Assembly: GCA_964649265.1 (NCBI GenBank)
Contig: CAZYPB010000057.1
Coordinates: forward strand, 1 to 8,919
Length of the DNA: 8,919 nucleotides
Direction: 5' to 3'
Origin: CAZYPB01 sp964649265
Lineage (GTDB): Archaea > Micrarchaeota > Micrarchaeia > Burarchaeales > JAKAKT01
Shown one piece after another: positions 1-5,100 of the stretch. The position numbers were made by a program, and so were the translations under genes. The notes under the pieces are model-generated. The model saw only the letters and a list, made by a program, of their open reading frames with translations. It was not told the DNA's origin and did not search any database. The stretch's first letter is position 1. Every line of letters begins with the position of its first letter.

Positions 1-516
1 ATGGTCTTGCGATCGGGTGATAAATTGCGACCACAGGAACTAAGAACTTCAATACATCGGCTGAAGCCATGGAGACTAGCAGTGATAGCATCCATGTTCG
101 CAATGGTATTCGTTTTGCTTGCTGAAACCCTCTATCACCCAGGAGGGGATGTTCATACGGCCCTCAGTTTTCTTGAGGTGGCTGCGTTATCAGTCGTGTT
201 CACGGATCTTGCCGTTAATTTCTCAAGAGCAGACAACAAATCCCGCTTTATAAGACGGAATTGGTTCGAGCTCATGCTTTTCGTACCATTTGTTCTTGTT
301 TTTGAGATCGTAAGAGTATATGCACTGTTTGAAGCTACTGGGATTCAGGCAATGCCGTTCCTTATGAGAACTAAGGTATTTGTTAAGGGCGGGCACATTG
401 CAACGCACGTTGGGAGAAGTGAGCCTGCCAGACTAGCTAGAATAGCAGTAGTGCAGATGGTGACTGTTCCTAATAGATATAAGCAGATGAAATACAGGGG
501 CCTTCTAAGCTTCTAA
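1..516 (+). CDS. Small polytopic membrane protein with partial voltage-sensor-like character (start may lie upstream)
   Basis: This 171-residue membrane protein is not recognised with certainty. Hydrophobic segments lie at about residues 26-44, 54-73 and 88-109. The second segment and following loop (D69, then basic R76, K80, R82, R85, R86) lead into a third segment that begins NWFELMLFVPF. This pattern recalls the S2-S3 portion of voltage-sensor domains of ion channels, where an Asn/Asp-bearing S3 follows a basic S2-S3 loop. No arginine-repeat S4 and no TVGYG-type pore filter are present, so a working channel is not supported. The C-terminal 60 residues are basic and probably cytoplasmic. 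The ATG sits exactly at the first base of the window, so the true N-terminus could be further upstream. The stop codon overlaps that of the convergent carbamate kinase gene by four bases. That the gene is real rests on uninterrupted membrane-protein coding; the function is open. Confidence 0.6.
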   Translation: MVLRSGDKLRPQELRTSIHRLKPWRLAVIASMFAMVFVLLAETLYHPGGDVHTALSFLEVAALSVVFTDLAVNFSRADNKSRFIRRNWFELMLFVPFVLVFEIVRVYALFEATGIQAMPFLMRTKVFVKGGHIATHVGRSEPARLARIAVVQMVTVPNRYKQMKYRGLLSF

Positions 517-1448
517 TAGCATATCCTTGTTCCTGATTCTCCTTTCAGAACATCAGATAACTTATCGACTGACCCTATAACTGAATCCTTTTTCGTTGCC
601 TTGGTGAATTCAACAGCTGCCTGAATTTTTGGGCCCATGCTTCCTGCAGGAAACTGCCCTTCCTGCAGATAATTCTTTGCCTGAGTAATGCTTATCTCAT
701 TGAGCATTTTTTGGGATGGTTTGTTAAAATCAACAAATGCATATTCTACATCGGTTAGTATTACAAATTTTGAGACGTTGAGCTCTCTTGCAAGAAGACT
801 TGAGGAAAGGTCTTTGTCTATAACTGCCTCAATTCCTACGCAGAATCCTCCGCTCTTTACAACAGGTATTCCTCCCCCTCCACAGGCTATTGCAGTAACT
901 CCTCTTTGTATAAGGCAGTTGATTGTCTCCAATTCAATTATGTGGATTGGTTTCGGTGAAGGGACAGTTCTCCTGAATCCCCTTCCCTTAGGATCCTCTG
1001 AAAATGAATATCCTTTTCTCTTAAGCCCATATACCTCCTCTTTTGATAGGAAAGGGCCAACAGGTTTTGTCGGGTTGTGGAACGCTGGGTCCTTTGCATC
1101 TACGAGCACCTGTGTAACGACAGTTGCAACTTCCATGCCTGGGTCTATCTTTTTCATCTCATTGGAAACAGCCTGTTGTAACATATAGCCTATCTCCCCC
1201 TGAGTATCTGCAACACATGCATCAAGTGGGAGAGGCATTACCTCGTTCTTTGCAATCTCGTTTCTTATTAGGTGGTTTCCTACTTGTGGACCGTTTCCAT
1301 GAGTAAGAACAAGTGAATAATCCTTAGATGCTTGGGAAATGGCTTTTGCTATTGCCTTTGATTGGACTAACTGCTTTGCAAAGCTATCCTTTCCTGTTTT
1401 TGAAAGGGCATTGCCTCCAAGTGCTATGAGAACAAATTCCCGGGCCAT
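513..1448 (-). CDS. arcC: Carbamate kinase
   Basis: Carbamate kinase transfers phosphate between carbamoyl phosphate and ADP, giving ATP and carbamate (which decays to ammonia and CO2), in the cytoplasm. The 311-residue product has the normal family length and a complete amino-acid-kinase fold: IALGGNAL at 8-15, THGNGPQVGN at 49-58, NPTKPVGPF at 125-133, RRTVPSPKP at 159-167, CGGGGIPV at 189-196, AVIDKDL at 208-214, ILTDVEYAF at 230-238 and AGSMGPK at 268-274. I chose the ATG at 1448 because it begins the first beta strand directly and is preceded by GTGATC, which matches the archaeal anti-Shine-Dalgarno. An ATG at 1460 would add only MSDQ. The gene overlaps or abuts the upstream 76-codon gene and closes the minus-strand series. 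No arginine deiminase or ornithine carbamoyltransferase gene is in view, so the source of carbamoyl phosphate is unknown. Confidence 0.96.
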   Translation of the reverse strand: MAREFVLIALGGNALSKTGKDSFAKQLVQSKAIAKAISQASKDYSLVLTHGNGPQVGNHLIRNEIAKNEVMPLPLDACVADTQGEIGYMLQQAVSNEMKKIDPGMEVATVVTQVLVDAKDPAFHNPTKPVGPFLSKEEVYGLKRKGYSFSEDPKGRGFRRTVPSPKPIHIIELETINCLIQRGVTAIACGGGGIPVVKSGGFCVGIEAVIDKDLSSSLLARELNVSKFVILTDVEYAFVDFNKPSQKMLNEISITQAKNYLQEGQFPAGSMGPKIQAAVEFTKATKKDSVIGSVDKLSDVLKGESGTRICY

Positions 1449-1452
1449 CTGA

Positions 1453-1683
1453 TCACTCATCAACGCATATCTGTTTACACACCAGGGCAATATCTTTCCT
1501 TATTCTCTTTACCCTTTCATCCATAAGATCGATGTGGTTGTCCATGTGCGTTATGTGTCCATCTAATCTTTTAGTCAGTCTCTCTAATGTAGCCACATGG
1601 AACTGCATTCTGATAAGGACAACTGTCTCTATTATGATCACGCCTACCCCGACAAGTATCCCAATTGTTTCTATGTCATTCAT
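1453..1683 (-). CDS. Single-pass membrane protein with a cytoplasmic coiled coil
   Basis: This 76-residue protein is of no recognised family. Residues 5-24 form one strongly hydrophobic helix after an acidic N-terminus (MNDIE), and R25 follows it, so the positive-inside rule places the C-terminal part in the cytoplasm. Residues 33-72 have a regular 4-3 hydrophobic spacing (L33, T37, L40, I44, M47, I51, M54, V58, I61, I65, V68, I72) with charged and histidine residues between, which is a parallel coiled-coil signature. The ATG at 1683 is preceded by AGGTGA, part of which belongs to the pyruvate kinase stop codon, and the stop overlaps a possible start of carbamate kinase. That position implies translational coupling between the two kinase genes. 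A membrane tether or oligomerisation scaffold is an inference only. Confidence 0.8.
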   Translation of the reverse strand: MNDIETIGILVGVGVIIIETVVLIRMQFHVATLERLTKRLDGHITHMDNHIDLMDERVKRIRKDIALVCKQICVDE

Positions 1684-1691
1684 AAACTCAC

Positions 1692-3077
1692 CTAAGGTTC
1701 AATATCGCTGAATTTCAGGAGCTCTTTTACCTTGTGTAGTTCAATCAGATTGCTTGCATGTTTCTTGCTTGTTCGGACTCCTGCAGTAAACAACACTGTT
1801 TCGTCCATTTCCAGCATACCCATATTGTATAGGTATTCCGCTATTGCAAGTATTCTTTTCCTTTTAGGTATCCTCTTTATCAGTATCGGTTTTACACCAA
1901 AAACCAGTTCCAGCTGGCCCTTTGTTTCTGGATTATCTGTAACTGCTATAATAGGTACATCCAGCCTGAAACGAGCTATCATTCTTGCAGTGTACCCGGA
2001 TCGGGTTATTGGGATTATCTTATCAAGTGGCATTATTTTTGATATGTGGTGTATTGATTTGCTTACAGTGTCAGATATGTTGAAAAATCCGGTCATCTTA
2101 ACCCTATTCTGAACCTTGTTCTCAACCTCGTTTGCAATCAGTGCCATTGTTCTCACGGATTCAACTGGGTGTTTCCCTATTGCAGTTTCTCCAGATAACA
2201 TGACTGCATCTGAACCATCCAGTATTGCATTCGCCACGTCGCTTGTCTCAGCTCTTGTTGGGTTTGGAGAGACAATCATTGAATCAAGCATCTGAGTCGC
2301 AATTATGGATATCCTGCCCCTTTGGTTGCACCATGCTATCATCTGCTTTTGGATCAGGGGGATCCTCTCATGCGGTATCTCAACACCTAGATCCCCCCTG
2401 GCAACCATCAGCCCATCGCACTCATCAAGAATGTCCGCGAAGTTTTCAACCCCTTGGCTGTTCTCTATTTTTGCTATCAAGCCGATCTCTCTTTCACCAA
2501 GAATCCTTTTTACATTAAGTATATCTTTCTTATATCTTACGAATGAAACTGCAATGAACTCGATCTTGTTTTTTATTGCAAAGGCAATTGCCCGCTTGTC
2601 TTTTTCAGATAAACCGGGAACATGGAGCTTCCTTCCAGGAACATTAACTCCTTTGTTATTTTCTATGGTTCCCGGGTTCAGTGCCTCAAGAACAAGCCTT
2701 CCCTTTTGTTTTGAGATCACGACAGTGTGGACCAACCCATTTGAGAATATTATTCTGTCCCCTTTTCTAACATCACTCTGAAAATTATAGCTGAGTCTCA
2801 TTGGATGTTCTTCGCTGAAACCTACAGTGAAACGTTCTCCCTTTCTAAGCGCTCTAACAGAAGAGGTTAAGACCCTTATCTCTGGTCCCTTTATGTCCAT
2901 CATTATTGGGATCTGGCCAATTGCTCTTGTGTTTTTCACTATTTTTGAATACTGTGAGAATGTTCCATGGGCAGTGTTTATTCTAACACAATTCATTCCC
3001 TCAGTATGTAGTTTCCTCAGCATTTCCTTGCTTATGCTGGATGGACCAATTGTGCAGACAATCTTTGTCTTTTTCAT
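1692..3077 (-). CDS. pyk: Pyruvate kinase
   Basis: Pyruvate kinase converts phosphoenolpyruvate and ADP to pyruvate and ATP, the last step of glycolysis. The 461-residue product is full length, with the A domain interrupted by the B domain (about 68-155) and a C domain from about 335. Visible motifs are CTIGPSS (8-14), R33-x-N35 with H38, D61 in MDIKGPEIR, SFVR (178-181), catalytic K203 and metal ligand E205 in AKIEN, D229 in MVARGDLGVEIP, T261 in ATQMLDSM, and AETSDVANA (276-284). Two K+-site positions differ from the muscle enzyme: the usual NFSHG serine is Ala37 (NTAHG) and the usual DTKGPE threonine is Ile62, while the glutamate linked to K+ dependence (E66) is kept. The start at 3077 follows AAGTGAT, and only four bases separate it from the methyltransferase stop, so the genes are probably co-transcribed. 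Confidence 0.97.
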   Translation of the reverse strand: MKKTKIVCTIGPSSISKEMLRKLHTEGMNCVRINTAHGTFSQYSKIVKNTRAIGQIPIMMDIKGPEIRVLTSSVRALRKGERFTVGFSEEHPMRLSYNFQSDVRKGDRIIFSNGLVHTVVISKQKGRLVLEALNPGTIENNKGVNVPGRKLHVPGLSEKDKRAIAFAIKNKIEFIAVSFVRYKKDILNVKRILGEREIGLIAKIENSQGVENFADILDECDGLMVARGDLGVEIPHERIPLIQKQMIAWCNQRGRISIIATQMLDSMIVSPNPTRAETSDVANAILDGSDAVMLSGETAIGKHPVESVRTMALIANEVENKVQNRVKMTGFFNISDTVSKSIHHISKIMPLDKIIPITRSGYTARMIARFRLDVPIIAVTDNPETKGQLELVFGVKPILIKRIPKRKRILAIAEYLYNMGMLEMDETVLFTAGVRTSKKHASNLIELHKVKELLKFSDIEP

Positions 3078-3081
3078 CGAA

Positions 3082-3807
3082 TCACTTCAGGAGCTCTTCT
3101 ACATCTATCTTTCTTCTCCTGTATGGTTTTCCTATGGCTGTTTTGAGTTTTGGATATAGGTTGCTCTTGCCTATTTTAACCTGAAGCCATGCTGGGCAGA
3201 GTTCCTTTATGAACCCTCTGGAACTTCGTTTTGATATCTCGTTTATGTTCCATTTCTTCATGTTCGGTTGTGAAAAGTTCTCAACTCTGAATTTTATTTT
3301 CTTGTTCCATGCCATGTGTAGGTGGTATATTCCCAGATGGTGTTGGTAGAATCTAAAGTATTCTGAATCATTGTTCCAGAGGTTGTGGAAAAGATCTCCG
3401 AATGGTGCCCTCCAGTTCTTTGGTTTCTTCTTGAACACAAGAGTGTCCCTATCCTTAGAACAAAGCCAGACATGCGTGCTTGAAGGGTGGAGGTATTCAT
3501 TTAGTTCAGAGGGCACTATTATGTAACCTCTTTTTCCAACCCTTGTTATTTCCTTTATTGCTGCCTTTATGTTCGGTATGTGCTCAAGTATGTGTATTGC
3601 TATTACATAATCGAATGCATTGTCCTTGAAAGGCATGTTGCATATGTCTGCATTCACAAATGGCCTGTCAACAGTTGCTTTTGTCCCTCCCCTGTGTTGA
3701 TCAGGAACATCCTCTTCAAAAAGATCAAGGAGAACGTCTGAGCGCATATGGGGATTATGGCCACTCCCTACTTCGAGAACCAGATCGCTGTGCTTTATAT
3801 CATGCAT
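3082..3807 (-). CDS. Class I SAM-dependent methyltransferase (Methyltransf_11-like)
   Basis: The 241-residue protein is probably a cytoplasmic methyltransferase using S-adenosylmethionine. Motif I is LEVGSGHNPH (11-20), followed by acidic residues at the end of strand 2 (D28, E31), ADICNMPF at 53-60, and FDYVIAIHILEHI at 65-77, typical of motif 4 in this family. RVGKRGYIIVPS (89-100) is the usual strand-5 region. After the Rossmann core, a 140-residue extension rich in His, Trp, Phe and Lys (for example EYLHPSSTHVWLC and FYQHHLGIYHLH) may form the substrate site. The arrangement recalls methyltransferases of glycan or envelope clusters, but the substrate is not shown. The ATG at 3807 follows TTGGTG, and the gene begins 23 bases after the tRNA-Pro 3' end, so both may share a transcript. 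Confidence 0.9.
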   Translation of the reverse strand: MHDIKHSDLVLEVGSGHNPHMRSDVLLDLFEEDVPDQHRGGTKATVDRPFVNADICNMPFKDNAFDYVIAIHILEHIPNIKAAIKEITRVGKRGYIIVPSELNEYLHPSSTHVWLCSKDRDTLVFKKKPKNWRAPFGDLFHNLWNNDSEYFRFYQHHLGIYHLHMAWNKKIKFRVENFSQPNMKKWNINEISKRSSRGFIKELCPAWLQVKIGKSNLYPKLKTAIGKPYRRRKIDVEELLK

Positions 3808-3845
3808 CTAAACACCAACTAAACAGTATATGGGGGGACCGAGAT

Positions 3846-3891
3846 GTGTTCGAACTTTTTGCTTTTGATTGAACTTTTTCCAAAAAGTTCA
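3846..3891 (-). other. tRNA-Pro intron 2, T-loop position 58/59 (46 bases)
   Basis: This intron splits the T loop between A58 (3892) and A59 (3845). GTTC (53-56, 3897-3894) pairs with GAAC (3851-3848) as the central helix. The 5' bulge is AA^T and the 3' bulge AC^A. The inner helix is GAACTTTTT (3890-3882) with AAAAAGTTC (3860-3852). The outer helix is relaxed: only CCGA/TCGG remains, with two extra bases on the 3' side, as is common for noncanonical intron positions. Splicing here yields TTCAAAT, the consensus T loop, which supports these boundaries over alternatives that would lose A58. Confidence 0.87.
3852..3890 (-). repeat. Duplicated pairing arm inside T-loop intron
   Basis: On the minus strand, one GAACTTTTT (3890-3882) is followed by two identical copies of AAAAAGTTC (3879-3871 and 3860-3852). 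The distal copy builds the splice motif continuously with the central helix. The proximal copy can instead close a nine-base-pair hairpin with only GG between the arms. The two pairings exclude each other. Confidence 0.85.
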
Positions 3892-3911
3892 TTGAACTCG
3901 GCTCGCCAGGT

Positions 3912-3945
3912 GTCTTGTCTTCCTAAGTTAAATCATAGGTAAGAT
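3912..3945 (-). other. tRNA-Pro intron 1, canonical position 37/38 (34 bases)
   Basis: The splice junctions form a canonical bulge-helix-bulge. The outer helix is the anticodon stem CCAGG/CCTGG. The central four-base-pair helix is TTTG (32-35) with CAAG (3918-3915). The 5' bulge is GG^A with the cut after G37, and the 3' bulge is AC^A with the cut before A38. The inner helix is TCTT/AAGA, extended by CCTA/TAGG after one bulged A. This is the substrate geometry of the archaeal tRNA splicing endonuclease. The boundaries are fixed by both bulges. Confidence 0.93.
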
Positions 3946-3971
3946 CCCAAACCTGGAAGCATACCAGGCTA

Positions 3972-4007
3972 GCCCATCCCCCCAGCGAGTAGAAGTTATA
4001 GATGGGC
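3972..4007 (-). repeat. Inverted repeat between tRNA leader and tRNA 5' region
   Basis: On the minus strand, GCCCATC (4007-4001), upstream of the tRNA, is complementary over seven bases to GATGGGC (3978-3972), which is tRNA positions 6-12. A transcript that starts upstream of 4007 could pair these and disturb the acceptor and D arms. A transcript starting close to the tRNA would lack the leader arm. Confidence 0.5.
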
Positions 4008-4013
4008 AGGATT

Positions 4014-4019
4014 AAAAAA
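4014..4019 (-). terminator. T6 tract after the 4020 stop codon; terminator or tRNA TATA-like element
   Basis: Six T residues follow directly after the TAG of the 165-codon gene on the minus strand, as in U-rich archaeal terminators. The same stretch, TTTTTTAAT, is centred about 32 bases before tRNA nucleotide 1. It could therefore equally be a TATA-like element giving a short tRNA 5' leader. The two roles cannot be separated by sequence alone. Confidence 0.4.
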
Positions 4020-4517
4020 CTACGCCTTCTTTCTCTTTCCTCCAAAATTTCCCTTGGGTTTAGGAAACTTGACATTCGGATATAGCTTCGCAAGAACCTC
4101 CGGGTCAACGTTGAAATCAAATCCTAGTCTCCTCATGACGCTTCTCATAAAGTATGCCTCTGCGAGAGGGAGTTTTTGCTCATATGAAACCGGGTTTCCT
4201 GATTTATCATTTGGTAGTGGTGCAACGTCTGGTTTTATTGCCTTAACCAGTTCTTCCCTTATCTCTGCTGGTTTTAGGTTTGCAAATACCTCTGCAACAG
4301 CACCGTAGCTCCTTCTCTTCTTTGGAACCACTTTCTCGACATACTCGTCTATTATTAGTGCATCTATCCCAAGGAACTCAAACCCTTTGGAACCAACAGT
4401 TCTCAGAACTCCTGCAAGCATATAGGACACTTCGGCAGGGTTTGTCTTATCGTCTATTGTCATCTTCTTTATTGCTATCCAATTTCGATATTTTGCAGAG
4501 AAAACAACTTCATCCAT
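4020..4517 (-). CDS. Conserved archaeal-type protein, possibly DUF2666 family
   Basis: This 165-residue soluble protein has no predicted membrane segment or signal peptide. The opening VVFSAKYRNWIAIKKMTID and following P-A-E-V, with GFEFLGIDALIIDEYV at 45-60, remind me of the archaeal DUF2666 domain of unknown function. That match is from memory and is tentative. The middle (65-95) is lysine- and arginine-rich, and the C-terminus ends in a basic Gly/Lys tail (PKGNFGGKRKKA), which suggests RNA or nucleic-acid contact as an inference. Its ATG directly follows the TAG stop of the upstream membrane protein gene, and the AGGTGA Shine-Dalgarno lies inside the last codons of that gene, so translation is very likely coupled. 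The tRNA-Pro gene begins 36 bases after its stop. Confidence 0.82.
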   Translation of the reverse strand: MDEVVFSAKYRNWIAIKKMTIDDKTNPAEVSYMLAGVLRTVGSKGFEFLGIDALIIDEYVEKVVPKKRRSYGAVAEVFANLKPAEIREELVKAIKPDVAPLPNDKSGNPVSYEQKLPLAEAYFMRSVMRRLGFDFNVDPEVLAKLYPNVKFPKPKGNFGGKRKKA

Positions 4518-5090
4518 CTATTTCACCTTGTTTGGTTTTTCTGATTCAAACTTAATGATATAAATCATATAAAAACATAAGCCAACTGATATTCCGGACA
4601 AAGCAATTGCAAATGAAATGAGTATTGAAGCAGTTTTTGCTTCGGGACTAATATCGTATTTTCCTGAGAGTAAAGGCGAATCGGATGAAAAAAGTATCGG
4701 TCTCAAATGAAGAACCAACAAAGCGAATATCATTGTGGACAAAATAAAAAGAGCTCTAAAAAGTTCTTTGGATTTTGCACGGCGGATAAACAGAACTGAA
4801 AAAAATAATTGTAGCAGAACAAAAGGAACAAGCATGTATAAAGAACCGTGCAATTGGTCCGAATAACTCATGCCAAAAAATAACCCCCCGGTGTATGAAA
4901 AAGTCTTAACTGCCACTAGTTCAGATTCGACTGTCGGAAGCCAGTTCAGATAGAAAAAGAGGATAAAAACGCAGATTAGAAGCTGCAATCCCCCGGTAAT
5001 CTCTCGCCTCATTTTTTCTTTATGAAAGAATTCAAGGATCGAAATCAACCCTATGAAAAAAATAAACAATAGGTATATGTACTCTTTCAA
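4518..5090 (-). CDS. Polytopic membrane protein, five hydrophobic segments, TTG start
   Basis: This 190-residue integral membrane protein is of no recognised family. Hydrophobic segments lie at about 4-22, 33-51, 83-102, 111-130 and 153-179. Short basic loops (HKEKMRRE after segment 1, RRAKSK after segment 3) indicate the cytoplasmic sides. No transporter, channel or enzyme motif was seen. The first in-frame ATG would begin only at residue 27 and would remove segment 1, whereas a TTG at 5090 has AGGTGA four bases upstream, so I take TTG as the start. That site includes the TGA stop of the flavoprotein gene. The coding sequence looks richer in A+T than its neighbours, though I did not count it. 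This could reflect hydrophobic codons (TTT, ATA) or a different origin. Confidence 0.8.
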   Translation of the reverse strand: MKEYIYLLFIFFIGLISILEFFHKEKMRREITGGLQLLICVFILFFYLNWLPTVESELVAVKTFSYTGGLFFGMSYSDQLHGSLYMLVPFVLLQLFFSVLFIRRAKSKELFRALFILSTMIFALLVLHLRPILFSSDSPLLSGKYDISPEAKTASILISFAIALSGISVGLCFYMIYIIKFESEKPNKVK

Positions 5091-5100
5091 TTTTTCACCT
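5091..5100 (-). promoter_or_regulatory. Shine-Dalgarno AGGTGA fused to a stop codon, fixing the TTG start
   Basis: The minus-strand AGGTGA (5100-5095) contains the TGA stop of the flavoprotein gene and lies four bases before the TTG at 5090. It decides the start of the membrane protein and predicts translational coupling between the two genes. Confidence 0.75.

Larger units (their letters stand above)
3831..3983 (-). tRNA. tRNA-Pro (anticodon UGG) interrupted by two BHB introns
   Basis: Read on the minus strand, the acceptor strand GGGGGGA (3983-3977) pairs perfectly with TCCCCCC (3838-3832), followed by discriminator A73 (3831) and no encoded CCA. T8, A14, G18-G19 and A21 are in place and the D arm closely resembles known archaeal tRNA-Pro (TAGCCTGGTAT). 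The anticodon stem is CCAGG (3956-3952) with CCTGG (3910-3906), and the loop holds TT, anticodon TGG (3949-3947) and G37. A 34-base intron follows G37, then A38. The variable loop is four bases (CGAG). The T stem is CCGAG (3901-3897) with CTCGG (3843-3839). Removing a second intron of 46 bases restores the consensus T loop TTCAAAT. The mature length is 73 bases. One oddity is that position 48 is G, giving no standard G15-C48 pair. The fold, anticodon and splice motifs agree, so identity is strongly supported. Confidence 0.94.

Noticed and set aside
688..1188. 166-codon open frame on the plus strand
   Set aside because: It lies fully antisense to carbamate kinase, whose motifs are complete, and its translation shows no coherent domain or ribosome site.
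1449..1490. Extended carbamate kinase N-terminus from 1490
   Set aside because: It adds residues not found before the first strand of this family and overlaps the previous gene; a GTGATC ribosome site points to 1448.
2305..2781. 158-codon plus-strand open frame, and neighbours at 1732-2112 and 2827-3159
   Set aside because: All are antisense to pyruvate kinase; their hydrophobic look comes from the complement of charged codons.
3660..3872. 70-codon plus-strand open frame
   Set aside because: It is antisense to the methyltransferase and tRNA, with no family features.
3994..4002. CTATAACTT as the tRNA TATA box
   Set aside because: At about 26 bases downstream it would start the transcript inside the tRNA; the T6 tract farther upstream fits better.
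3808..4019. CRISPR-like or C/D-box RNA signal in the largest gap
   Set aside because: The repeats there (GAACTTTTT and its complement) are the arms of the tRNA intron; no paired C and D boxes or regular spacers were seen.
3923..4120. 65-codon minus-strand open frame
   Set aside because: It overlaps the tRNA gene and the end of the basic-tailed gene in another frame; the tRNA explains the sequence.
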